From the NCBI RefSeq assembly GCF_905171775.1, contig NC_053501.1:70775585-70839584 (forward strand): a stretch of DNA of 64,000 nucleotides, in the 5' to 3' direction. The notes beneath the pieces were generated by a model, which had not been told where the DNA came from, did no database searches, and saw nothing but the letters and a program-made list of their open reading frames with translations. The position numbers and the translations under genes are program-made. Origin of the DNA: Rana temporaria. Its lineage: Eukaryota; Chordata; Amphibia; Anura; Ranidae. Positions within the stretch are counted from its first letter, which is position 1, and every line of letters begins with the position of its first letter. Positions 54,699-64,000 of the stretch are shown in pieces.

Positions 54699-55250
54699 AT
54701 AGTTTTCACTTGTAGTGCAAAGTGGATTTGCCTTTCATAAATAATCCCCCATGTATTGTGCTGTGCTGCTCTCCATGCTTATATCTAAAACTATAGGCTT
54801 GTATATTAAATACATATATTCTGAATGTGGCTTCAGCAGTCAACATATTATTAAACTGTCCTAATAATCCCCATCGACCCCATTTTGCGCCCAGCTGCCA
54901 CTTCTCAAAGCTAGAAATTATCATTTGTACAGCAAAGAAAACATTTTTGTTTAAGGAGATCCAATAATACATGCCTACTTATCAGGCAGATGCATCTTTG
55001 ATCATAGGTTTTCTAAACTTGACAGTATCCTTACATGCAAATATACAAGCTACGCAGATGCACAGCCTGTATATGCTACAGCAGCTAATAAAACATTATG
55101 TGGAATACTGCTGTCATCTACCTGTAGAAGTAAACGTCTTTCATGAAGCTACTGTCTTACTATTTCCTATATTTCTACATATGTAATTCCCTGATGGTAA
55201 TTGTATACTCTACTTCTGCCATACTCACAAACATATTATCTATTTTCCAG

Positions 55251-55348
55251 CAAAGAGCTACTCGCAACTTGTTTTCATGTCAAAAACGGCAGGCAGCTTG
55301 TGGAACCTGCAAGCAATTCAATCTATGTGCCGCATAGAGAAAGAAAAG
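55251..55348 (+). CDS. DISP2: DISP2 coding exon 7 (extracellular loop)
   Basis: The acceptor is tctattttccag|CA and the donor GAAAAG|gtcagt; 98 nt. It completes Ala 280 and encodes residues 281-312: KSYSQLVFMSKTAGSLWNL then QAIQSMCRIEKEK. The pattern ..Y..LVF.S...SLWNL.AI.SMC is conserved between DISP1 and DISP2 and helps place the exon. It ends on a codon boundary and joins IRSHPSF of exon 8, again a Dispatched signature (IRSHP.F..LC). Small, but well supported by phase on both sides. Confidence 0.94.
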
Positions 55349-55371
55349 GTCAGTACAACATAGGCTTGATA

Positions 55372-56145
55372 TTAAAGGGTTTGTAAAGGAATTTTTTCTT
55401 TACCTTAATGCAGTGCTGTTTTCATGTCCTCATTGTTCGTTTTTGCTCTCAAGTTGCTGTAATTCTTCTCTGATCTCCACACTTCCTGGTTGTCTGTTTC
55501 CTGATAACCACAGTACTGGGAGCTTTCTCTCTGTGGTCACTAATCAAGGAGGTGTGATTACTGTGTGTCTAAAACCCCTCAGCACCAATCAGTTTCGTTT
55601 TCCAAACCATCACTGCCCTGTATTGGCTCTGTGGCTCTGTACAGCAGAAGCAGGAAACAACATGCAAAAACAAAACTAGAAACTACAGGTACATTATATG
55701 ATTTGTATCTATTTGTGATCATTTTTAAAAGGAATCAGTTAACTACAGGCATACCCCACTTTTAAGTACACAACGGGACCAGAGCATGTATGTAAAACGA
55801 AAATGTACTTAAAGTGAAACAATATATTTTTTCACTTCTAGGGTGTAGTAGGGGGTCAGGGGCTGTAGTGGGGGTGTCAGGAGCTGTAGTTGAGGTCTCA
55901 GGGTCTGTATTGGGGGTGTCAGGGGCACACTGGAACAGGACGGGCTATGCTCTCGGAGCTTTAGCTCCTTCTACTGTGGCTGCAAAATGTCTGTACAGTA
56001 CTTATAAGGCACTCAAGGGTATGTCCTTACTCGCGAGTGTATGTAAAGTGAGTGTACTTAAAGCGGGGTATGCCTGTATTATGTCTCTATACCCTGTAAA
56101 CAGTAATTTCAGCAAAAAAAAAAATTTCCTTTACAACTCCTTTAA
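55372..56145. mobile_element. T2-like MITE (family K) hosting a pogo/Tigger-like MITE
   Basis: ttaaagggtttgtaaaggaa and ttcctttacaactcctttaa are the inverted ends. The right arm is displaced by the insertion at 55746-56076. It begins only 24 bp after exon 7. Confidence 0.75.
55746..56076. mobile_element. TA-flanked MITE with CAGGCATACCCC ends (pogo/Tigger-like)
   Basis: caggcataccccacttttaa and cttaaagcggggtatgcctg are inverted ends flanked by TA (55744-55745, 56077-56078). CAGGCATACC-type ends resemble those of Tigger/pogo elements; this is an inference. It contains a short degenerate tandem of gtagtgggggtgtcaggggc. 56146-56545 after the host element shows no gene. Confidence 0.6.
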
Positions 56146-56549
56146 AAGCCCAAATGTTGACACGGAAGCAGATATTCAGATAGTACTGTACTAATACTAA
56201 TAGCCCCCATTTTCATAGTCTTACATATATTTTTCTGCTATAGCAGTTGTGATTAATTATGACTGTACAGGCCAAAAGTCACCAAACTGACCACATGGCC
56301 CAGTGCACTTCATAGTCTAATCAATCCGGTCATATGCACCTCCTCTGTACTGCATCCTCACATTGACGCTACAAATCTATATGAGGATGCTCGAAATAAG
56401 GGAGTGGCTGTTACTCATCTAAACCAGCACACAGCACTGGAGTGTGAGGGCAAGAATTGCCGATTTTGTATTGGACAGCATAGGTCGACAGGCAACAGAT
56501 AATCATCTTTTAGTTGAGGTTCCAGGGTGGTCGTAGAAAGGTGAGGGCT

Positions 56550-57160
56550 ACCTGCTTTCCCAACACCCGCTGGCCCAAACTGACTTCTTAGTTAGATCTG
56601 GACATCTGTAGTACTCTAGGGTGGCCAGACTGTCTGTGCTCATGGTGTTGGGGCTTATCACCTGTGGAGTGTCAAGAGCTGGAGACTCCAGTAGGAGAGG
56701 AGACAGGTACCATCCTACAGGTACCTCCTCGACTGGTAGGAAATCTGAAGGATGCAGAACTGAAGGGCTCATTGTCTCCAGATGGCGCCCATGTGAGGAT
56801 GCCAGCGATCACGATGCCCTAGCTTGAGGGCCCTCAGCATGCCCAGAAGAGTGAGGTTGAACCACTCACAGACCCGAATACCCGGGGGGTAATACGGCCT
56901 GGTATGCGACTTTCTGATACCACTAAGGCGTCACAGCTTAGAGAAGATTACCGATTCTAAGTTCCGGCCTTGGTCTGAGAGTATCCGTTTAGAACATCTG
57001 TACAGTTGTACCACATACTCCCAGAATAACTTAGCTGTGGTCGGACTTGTTTGGTTTTTGGTTGGGACCATCACTGCAAACTTAATAAAGTATTCAACAT
57101 AAACCAGAGCATATTGATATCCAGAGGACATGCTGGATATCGTCAGGAAGATCAAGACTA
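56550..57160 (-). mobile_element. Ty3/gypsy integrase fragment, antisense
   Basis: On the - strand, from about 57155, the sequence reads FLTISSMSSGYQYALVYVEY, then FIKFAVMVPTKNQTSPTTAK, then ILSDQGRNLESVIF. This is the integrase core of Ty3/gypsy-type elements (DFLT...vLVvvDhFTkfa...PTk.Q...t.A..lw......RihSDQGR.FES), including the second catalytic Asp in SDQG. Downstream the frame decays. It lies head to head with the PR/RT fragment that begins at about 57157. Confidence 0.7.
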
Positions 57161-58840
57161 TGTGGTGGATAGAATAGGGGTAGTGGTGACTTGCGGCCCA
57201 GTAAATTCAATAGTACCTATTTTTCTGGGCATGAACATGTTGAAGGACTTGGACTTACCCTGCTTGCTGGCCAAATTTGAGCATTCTGGCCAGCATGCAT
57301 GGGTCTGTTAATTGTGTGGCTCAACATAACATGAACCTATGAGGCTCACCAGAGGGCAGCAAGGAAACAGCCCAAACAAGTGGAGTTGTTCACAAGCCTC
57401 TCAAACAAAACCTACTCCTGGCACCCCTCCAAGAGGTAGTCTGGTCTCTTCCTATTGGGGCTCACAGGAAGCTTCAAGCACCAGGGGAGTGGCTAGTTGC
57501 TCACATATTATCAATATTCCACAGGGGGAGGGTCCTGGTGCAGCTCATCAACCCGGGGACAGCCCTGATTTCATTCCCCAACCATGCCACCCTAGCAGAC
57601 CTGAATGTAGTGTCTTGTTACTGTATCTCAGAGGCTCAGTCCAGGGAAGAATCCATATGTGCCCTTCTACAGGCAGCCATGGCCTTATTAGATGGGTCCC
57701 AATATGAGCTACTGCTTGAACAGCTGGACATCCATTCTGGGACTATCCTCTACCACAGCAATGACTGCTTCACCAACTGCTGGAAAAACATTGACTGTTT
57801 TTTCTGCCAGCCCAGAAGACTACAGTTATATAGAGGCCATCGACCACCCAATCCATACAGGGGATGCTCCTCCCATCTGGGAGCGATACTGTAACATTCC
57901 CTTAGCCCTGTGCCCGGTGGAAAATGACTTACTCTGCAACATGCTACAGAGTGGGGTGATTCTGGAGAGTCGTAGCCCATGGTCCTGGTGTGAAAGAAAT
58001 ACAGGGGTTTGTGATTCTGTGTGAAATACTGCAAGCTAAATGCTTGTACCTTATGCCCTGTACACGATCGGATATCTGATGGAATCTAATCCGATGGATT
58101 TTTTCGTCGGATATCCGATGAAGCTGACTTTCATCAGACTTGCCTACACACCATCGGTCAAAAATCTGACCGTGTTCAAACGCGGTGACGTAAAACACTA
58201 CGACGTGCTGAGAAAAATTAAGTTCAATGCTTCCGAGCATGCGTCTACTTGATTCTGTGCATGTGTGGATTATTGACCGATGGACTTCCACACAGATGAT
58301 CGTTTTTTTCTATCGTTTTTTTATCCATAGGAGAAATTTAAAACATGTTCTTTTTTTTTTTCACCGATGGAAAACAAACCGATGGGGCCCACACACGATC
58401 GGTTTGACCGATGAAAACAGTCCATCGGTCTGTTTTCATCGGACAAACCGATCGTGTGTACAGGGCTTTACCCTGGGTAGAAGAATCACCTATGGCACTA
58501 GGCCAAGCTAGGTCCACCCTTGACTTAGCAAGTGGCTACTGGCAAGTCCAATTGAGAACCAAGATCGCAAAAAGACTGCCTTCATCACATCCCTGGGACT
58601 GTTTGAATTTAATCGCATGCTATTTGGACTAAGTAATGCCCCCAGCATGGACCAGCGCTTAATGGAGAGATGCCTGGGAGACTTCAACTTTGGGACTATG
58701 ATAGTCTACTTGGACAATATCATAATTTTCTCAAGACCTTTGAGGACCATGTTAAGCACTTGGAGCGGGTATTCACCCTCCTAGCACAGTATGGGTTTAA
58801 ATCTCAAGCCCAGTAAAAGCCGCTTATTGATAAGGAGGGG
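57157..58840 (+). mobile_element. Ty3/gypsy protease-RT fragment, split by a MITE
   Basis: The + strand reads IVPIFLGMNMLKDLD (end of the protease, LGMN), then VQLINPGTALISFPNHATLA (the PR-RT linker), EAIDHPIHTGDAPPIWERY and MLQSGVILESRSPWSW (start of RT, GVI..S.SPW). After the family H MITE at 58051-58470 come RSTLDLASGYWQVQL, FEFNRMLFGLSNAP and MIVYLDNIIIFS (RT motifs; YLDD changed to YLDN). Many frameshifts are present. RNase H is missing. The order PR-RT on + with IN inverted just upstream indicates rearrangement. Confidence 0.8.
58051..58470. mobile_element. Foldback MITE (family H) inside the gypsy RT, TTA/TTA flanks
   Basis: TTA direct repeats (58051-58053, 58468-58470) flank tgccctgtacacgatcggat and accgatcgtgtgtacagggct. 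The interior has ccgatgaaaacagtccatcgg arms. Confidence 0.8.
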
Positions 58841-58849
58841 GGAGGGGTA

Positions 58850-59674
58850 TAGATATACAGTTAGAGTGGCTGTTAACTGTCTTTCTCAGTATGGCTGAGA
58901 TTGTATGTGCCAGAGGTGCTTTTTATTGCACTCTAAGATAGATCTACATAGCCCCATTTTCATTTATACTATATGTAAACCCAATTACTAAAATGTCATA
59001 TACAGTAAGTTTGAACATACAGTATTAAAATCATTTTAAAAATAGTTTTCAATGTTCATTAAAAAAATGCCTGCTTAGTCTACCATAAGTGTGTTTGTTG
59101 AGGTACTGTACTTCCCTGTTTACAGTGGAAATGTTGTGCCCCTGTCTCACAATAGTGCTCTTGTATTGTAACATAATACATTTAATAATAGTACAAAAAA
59201 AATACAGAAAAAATACCCCCATTGCTCACCGAAAAGCATGATCATAAATATCAAGCTATCCAGACTCCCAGGCACATGCACAGAACACCCCCTTTCCAGA
59301 AGGACACTCTCACTGCGCCACCTGAAGTACTTGTCAGGTGCTGAGCCCCATTACCTGGCTTCAATGCAGCTAGTGATCAACCTCCAATTCCCGGCGTGTC
59401 ATTCCCCATTATAGTGGATGCGGTCTGGCTGCATGATGGAAAGGAGCCGAGGAACCCAGATGTGATGATGTCACATGTTAACATGTTTTGCCAACTCTGT
59501 GATTCTGAAGTCCATGGCATAGGGCAGGCAAAACACATCAACGTCATCACACATCAGGCTTTGTATGGCCACCTTATACTGTACATACTAATGTGAAAAA
59601 AATAATACAGAAACCAGAATAGAGTTGTGGATATTCATTCAGACATGTTTCTAATTCCTTGTTTTCTATTGCAG
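58850..59674 (+). other. Last DISP2 intron, 3' part
   Basis: Mixed sequence with no repeat edges recognised. It ends in the polypyrimidine tract and acceptor ccttgttttctattgcag|ATT of exon 8. Confidence 0.6.
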
Positions 59675-62600
59675 ATTCGCTCACACCCTAGTTTCACAGA
59701 GCTATGTGAACGTAATAACAATAAGGAATGTTGTCCCAGTTGGTCACTTGGGAACTACATATCAGTTCTGTACAATCGGTCTTCTTGCATGGAAATCACG
59801 CAGAGTGACATCTTCCACACACTGGTTCTACTTCGTTCCTGTGCTCCAGACTACCACCGAGGTGCTCTTACTCCGATGTGTATAGGATCAAGATCGGAGA
59901 GGGAGAAGCATTCCCAATGTGCCAAAGTGCCTGAAAAGTGTACACGATCTACTGCGGTATATCAACTACTTCATTTTCTAGTTGATAAAGACTTTCTGAG
60001 CCCCCAGACCACAGACTATCAAGTCCCATCTCTGAAGTACAGCTTGCTGTTTTTACCAGCTAAGAAAGGGCCAGAAATGATGAATATTTATGTGGACAAT
60101 TTGCAGTCGTATGAGCTTTTTGATAATTACACGGCTATCACTGGAATGGACTTGGGGTTAAAGCAAAATCTTTTTCACCACTATCTTGTATTGGATACTG
60201 TGTATCCAGTCCTAGGAATCTTAGCTATTTTTCTAAGTATGTCTTTTTATCTACGTTCTTTTTTTATTACCTTTATGGTTATGATGTCTGTTATTGGTTC
60301 ACTGATGATTTCATTCTTTTTGTACAAGCTGGTCTTTAGAATAACTTTCTTTCCTTTTGTTAACTTGATAGCAGTTATCATCCTCAGCAGTGTCTGTGCC
60401 AACCATACCTTTGTGTTTTTTGACCTATGGAACCTCAGCAAAATACAACACTCTGCAGCTGGCATGCTGCAGTGGGTGAAACAAACTATGCATCATTTTG
60501 GTTATCATATGTTAGTATCTTGTTTGACTACTGGAGTTGCTTTCTATGGCAGCTACTTGAGCAGCATTACCTCTGTTCGATGCTTTTCTATATACATGGG
60601 AACCTCAGTATTAGTCAATATGGCATTTATGATAACCTGGCTGCCTGCTACCATGGTAGTATATGAGAGGTATATTAAGGTCAATTGTACCTATAAATCA
60701 GAAGATTACTGGAACAGCAATGGTCATAAAAAGTTATTTCTGTCTCTTTACCAAAAGTTAGGTGGTTTACAAAGTACTATGTCTGAAACATCAAAGCTCC
60801 TCTTTGAGAAGCTCCTACCCTGCGGGGTGATAAAGTTCCGTTACATCTGGATCTGTTGGTTTGGTGCTCTTGCAGCAGGTGGTGCTTATATTGCCTGTAT
60901 AAGTCCCAAACTAAAACTGCCATCTTCAGATCCTTCAGCAGTTCAGTTGTTTCGGTTGAGTCACCCCTTTGAAAGATATGATGCTGAATACTGTCACCAG
61001 TTCATGTTTGAACATCAGGAATATGGAGAAGGACAACATATGCCAATTAGACTTATATGGGGCATTAAACCTGTGGACAATGGAGACCACCTTAATCCTA
61101 AAGTAAATGGAACACTTGTAGCAGATGCTACTTTTACTATACGCAATGCTGATGACCAGAAATGGCTTCTTGAACTTTGTAACAAAGTAAGAAACCAAAG
61201 TTTTTATTGCTCTGATCAGGAGAAAAAGCCAAACATTTGCTTCATGGAAGATTTTCACCGTTGGATGGAAAGTCGGCAATGTTCACAGAGTGACCAAAAC
61301 CACAATCTATGCTGTAATCAATTTTCATTTCCCTATGCAAGTGATTTGCTTCTCCACTGCATAAAAATGATGGTTAGAGAACAAGGAGGAGATGGACCTG
61401 AGTCTTATGATATTGGACCCAGATTTAATGCCGATGGAAATCTGACTGCCTTGGTTTTGGAATTTCAAACTACATATCACTATAGCTTCAATTACAGCAA
61501 GACCAAGAATTTTTATAATACTTTGAACCAATGGCTAACCAATGAAATAAAGAATGCACCACCAGGTCTTCAAAATGGTTGGTTTACTAGCAAACTTTCT
61601 CTTTTTAACCTCCAGCATACACTAAGTACTGAGATCATGATGATAACTGGTTTCTCCATTGCAATTTCATTTGTAGTTCTGTTGCTAACCACTTGGAATG
61701 TCTTACTCAGCTTATTTTCAGTTGCCTCCATTGGAGGCTCAGTTTTGGTTACAATTGGTCTCTTGGTTCTATTGGAATGGCAGTTAAATGTTGTGGAATC
61801 TTTATTCGCGTCAGCTGCAGTAGGCCTCTCTGTTGACTTTACCGTAAATTACTGCATTTCATATCATCTGTGCCCGCATTCTGACCGTCTCAGCCGCGTG
61901 GCATTTTCCCTCAAACAATTGAGCTGTGCCACTGCAATGGGAGCCTCTACTATGTTTTCTGCAGGAGTAATAATGTTGCCAGCAACTGTATTGGCATACA
62001 GAAAACTTGGTATATTTATCATGATGATTAAATGCATCAGCTGTGGCTTTGCCAGCTTCTTTTTCCAGTCTATATGCTGTTTTTTTGGCCCTGAGAAAAA
62101 CTGTGGACAGATATTGTGGCCTTGTTCCAACTTAATAAAAGAATATCCTGATAACGCAAAGCCAAATGGCACATTTACATGTAGTGGAAATGAAAAACAG
62201 AACAGACTAAGAAAAGTTCCTGAAACCAACACAGAAAATGAACAATATGAGCTACAGCCTTTAGCCAGACACCTTAGTGACAGTTTTGACAACAGCACTA
62301 CCACTAGTAGGCTTTCCAAACGACCTTCGATTTTGTCTGAGGACATGCAGTTATCAGACAACAAGTATACTAGAACAGGAGCACAGCAAATTCAAGCTGA
62401 AGCCCAAGAAATGCGTGATAACACTACCAGCCACAAAGTTTTCAGCCATTGCTCTGCTCTGCAGACATCGTCTCCCTACAGAAATTTAGCAACTGAGATG
62501 GAAAAGCCAGAAGAATCCTGTAGACAATGCGTTTGTCAGAGAATGAACAGTAAGATATGGAATGGATCTGTGGTGGACCATGTTCATATACACAACACAC

Positions 62601-63052
62601 AGGCTCAACCCAACAGCTTGCAAAGCCCTAAAGATGACAGTCCAATCCATTATCCCCCAGAAAAGAGCATTCGTATGTATGAATATTCTAGATGCCTCTG
62701 CTCTGTAGGTAGCTCGTTTGATGCTCTTGACTCAAACGAAACATGTCTAAGTGATATTGATCAAAGCACTAAGTTGGAGTCAGCAAGATGTTCACCAGAT
62801 TTTCTTGATGTTCCTGATTCCCCCTATCATGATGAAAGGGGAAATTTAAATGGGAAAAGAGAAACTCTAAGACTAGCTTTAAGGGACACAGTTTTTGATT
62901 CACCGACATCTAGCAAGCAGACTAATATGTTATGGAAAATACAGTCAAATCAAGATGATGATCACCCTGTTGTTCTCCCAAACAGCAAACCAGACATGCC
63001 AGACATTTGGATTAGGAGATCAAGTGAACAAAGTTCTGACTATATGAGCTAA
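59675..63052 (+). CDS. DISP2: DISP2 coding exon 8 (RND transporter core and C-terminal tail)
   Basis: One 3,378-nt exon encodes residues 313-1437 and stop TAA. The start is set by the acceptor tattgcag|ATTCGC; an in-frame Met at 59627 lies in the intron. Features: rest of extracellular loop 1 (IRSHPSFTELCERNNNKECC, NRSSC glycosylation site); a sterol-sensing domain over TM2-TM6 (about residues 484-644, 60187-60669); TM7 near 700 (KFRYIWICWFGALAAGG); loop 2 with SHPFERYDAEY and FCD-free glycosylation sites NGT, NQS and NLT; TM8-TM12 (about 965-1118) ending FFFQSICCFFGPEKNCGQI; and a 320-residue tail with EQYELQPLARHLSDSFD, RPSILSEDMQLSD and VVLPNSKPDMPDIWIRR. TM4 has SSVCANHTFVFFDLW, so the RND acidic pair of DISP1 (GADD) is Asn555-His556. 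TM10 keeps Asp1033 (GLSVDFTVNY). Together these say DISP2, not DISP1 or DISP3. A membrane protein; its transport role is inferred from family and not established. Confidence 0.97.
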   Translation: MRSHPSFTELCERNNNKECCPSWSLGNYISVLYNRSSCMEITQSDIFHTLVLLRSCAPDYHRGALTPMCIGSRSEREKHSQCAKVPEKCTRSTAVYQLLHFLVDKDFLSPQTTDYQVPSLKYSLLFLPAKKGPEMMNIYVDNLQSYELFDNYTAITGMDLGLKQNLFHHYLVLDTVYPVLGILAIFLSMSFYLRSFFITFMVMMSVIGSLMISFFLYKLVFRITFFPFVNLIAVIILSSVCANHTFVFFDLWNLSKIQHSAAGMLQWVKQTMHHFGYHMLVSCLTTGVAFYGSYLSSITSVRCFSIYMGTSVLVNMAFMITWLPATMVVYERYIKVNCTYKSEDYWNSNGHKKLFLSLYQKLGGLQSTMSETSKLLFEKLLPCGVIKFRYIWICWFGALAAGGAYIACISPKLKLPSSDPSAVQLFRLSHPFERYDAEYCHQFMFEHQEYGEGQHMPIRLIWGIKPVDNGDHLNPKVNGTLVADATFTIRNADDQKWLLELCNKVRNQSFYCSDQEKKPNICFMEDFHRWMESRQCSQSDQNHNLCCNQFSFPYASDLLLHCIKMMVREQGGDGPESYDIGPRFNADGNLTALVLEFQTTYHYSFNYSKTKNFYNTLNQWLTNEIKNAPPGLQNGWFTSKLSLFNLQHTLSTEIMMITGFSIAISFVVLLLTTWNVLLSLFSVASIGGSVLVTIGLLVLLEWQLNVVESLFASAAVGLSVDFTVNYCISYHLCPHSDRLSRVAFSLKQLSCATAMGASTMFSAGVIMLPATVLAYRKLGIFIMMIKCISCGFASFFFQSICCFFGPEKNCGQILWPCSNLIKEYPDNAKPNGTFTCSGNEKQNRLRKVPETNTENEQYELQPLARHLSDSFDNSTTTSRLSKRPSILSEDMQLSDNKYTRTGAQQIQAEAQEMRDNTTSHKVFSHCSALQTSSPYRNLATEMEKPEESCRQCVCQRMNSKIWNGSVVDHVHIHNTQAQPNSLQSPKDDSPIHYPPEKSIRMYEYSRCLCSVGSSFDALDSNETCLSDIDQSTKLESARCSPDFLDVPDSPYHDERGNLNGKRETLRLALRDTVFDSPTSSKQTNMLWKIQSNQDDDHPVVLPNSKPDMPDIWIRRSSEQSSDYMS

Positions 63053-64000
63053 AATGTCTTTATTTCACAAAAGAACTGCAAAATAGTTTCTTAATTTTCA
63101 TTGTCTCATTTGAATTGTGAATCATGGTTTGTGTCGGAAACCAATGTGATGTGCTCAAAAGGACCACCCGATTTTATTTTTCTCGGTGTGTGCTAGCCGG
63201 TTTGGCTGGTCTTTCATATCGAAGTTAAAGAGTAACTCATCAACACTGAAAATAGGTTATTAATGCACAAACCAATCATTTAGATCACTGACTCTAAAGC
63301 TTACAAAATCTGTCCTTTACAACTGGTAAAACAGCTTATTCTGATTCTTGCAATGTTGTTTGGTGGCAAAAGTAGAGAGGCCAGCAGCAGACATTTCATT
63401 TGATAGACTTTCCTCACTGTCTTCATTATTAATGTTGCTTGATTATGCCTTTGGTCCATGGGTAGTTTGGCCAAACAGGTCAAAACATTTGGGATTTTGA
63501 AGATATCAAATCCGAACCACACTGAAGTAAATTAGGAGAAATTAGTGTTTATTTCTGGCCTCCGAAAGGGAACTACTGCAGCCAAATGCAATATAAGGAC
63601 ATGAAGCATCAACCACATGTCTAAGGAATTTGCTGCTGTTTAAAAAAAAAAAAATAATAATTTCTGTACAACATGGAAAAGATGCAAATCCTTAAATTGA
63701 CATCTTTGTGGGGTCCTTTAATGAACATGATGTTACAGAATCACTAAGGACGGGAGTGTACAAATGTTGCAACAAAAATGAACCCACCTGTTGCATTCAG
63801 TGGCAGTACCTGCGCCAAACACAACCCATTCACGTGAGTGCAGCCACACTACAACAGCATGTAATGCATGTGGTTGTGGCTAGGTGGTGTGCCATTTACA
63901 GGATCAAAACAGGCATTGAGGAGACATCTTTATGCCTGTCAAACACCTCCATCCATTCAGGACATCATTGTGTAAACCTAGCTTAAGGGTCATTTCTGGG
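63053..64000 (+). other. DISP2 3' UTR and possible downstream sequence
   Basis: Follows the stop codon. No repeats and no AATAAA signal are visible to the window end; an A-run with aataataattt occurs at about 63643. The polyadenylation site is probably beyond the window or uses a weak signal. ORFs here are short and show no known motif. Confidence 0.6.

Larger units (their letters stand above)
53331..54750. repeat. GGGGGTTATTTAC foldback (family Q) hosting two nested MITEs
   Basis: gggggttatttacaaaagac opens, and gatttgcctttcataaataatccccc-type sequence closes. Inner arms caagtgcaaagtg / cactttgcacttg repeat. It is interrupted by a family P element (53381-53785) and a family L element (53966-54698). 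Confidence 0.65.

Noticed and set aside
59627..59674. In-frame Met at 59627 as start of a 1,141-residue protein
   Set aside because: The preceding sequence is a polypyrimidine tract and acceptor ending at 59674; homology to Dispatched begins exactly after it, and exon 7 joins in frame.
59675..63052. Assignment to DISP1, PTCH or NPC1
   Set aside because: The C-terminal tail motifs, the SSVCANHT helix and the GPEKNCGQI segment fit DISP2; DISP1 has GADD in TM4 and a different tail.

Overview
This window is vertebrate nuclear DNA, most likely from a frog. One split gene on the + strand is interrupted by large introns. Everything else is dense layers of transposon debris typical of amphibian genomes: TTAA-flanked T2/Kolobok-like foldback MITEs, Tc1/mariner, hAT, CR1, L2-like and L1/Tx1-like LINEs, a Penelope-like element and Ty3/gypsy pieces. 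The amphibian call (and a ranid-like one in particular) is inference from repeat style, not from a species marker. There is no operon structure, no CRISPR array and no tRNA or rRNA that I could recognise.

The gene is DISP2 (Dispatched RND transporter family member 2, paralogue of the Hedgehog-release protein DISP1). I could join seven coding exons by splice sites and unbroken reading frame: 28752-29195, 37200-37229 (a 30-nt microexon), 37844-37967, 43819-43934, 48446-48570, 55251-55348 and 59675-63052 (stop TAA at 63050-63052). They encode 1,437 residues. The first exon with the initiator Met was not found; it lies upstream of 28752, inside or outside the window. The protein has TM1, a large extracellular loop with a furin-like RYRR site, a sterol-sensing domain, a second RND half and a 320-residue cytoplasmic tail. 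The TM4 acidic pair of the RND family is replaced by Asn-His, while the TM10 Asp is kept; this is the DISP2 rather than the DISP1 pattern.

Layout: 1-28.7 kb is non-coding and repeat-rich, and contains two unique AT-rich blocks that look like candidate conserved regulatory elements (about 9.7-10.35 kb and 19.8-20.5 kb), a solo LTR with a perfect 5-bp target duplication, and a 38-bp minisatellite at about 26 kb. 28.7-63 kb is the DISP2 body, whose introns hold several nests. The clearest is at 32.4-36.55 kb, where a Tc1 element is split by an antisense Penelope-like element (16-bp target duplication). That element is itself split by a 207-bp insert with a 12-bp target duplication, two TGACCTTTGACCT boxes and a CCCTAA tail. 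A second, nearly intact Tc1 (49.3-51.5 kb) carries one hAT MITE and one foldback MITE. Head-to-head gypsy fragments lie at 56.5-58.8 kb. 63053-64000 is 3' UTR or downstream sequence with no obvious AATAAA.

No element here seems to encode a working multi-gene system. The most unusual items are the CCCTAA-tailed 207-bp insert, a templated 47-bp inverted patch (39793 / 40631), and the TAA...TTA flanks of the foldback MITE family.
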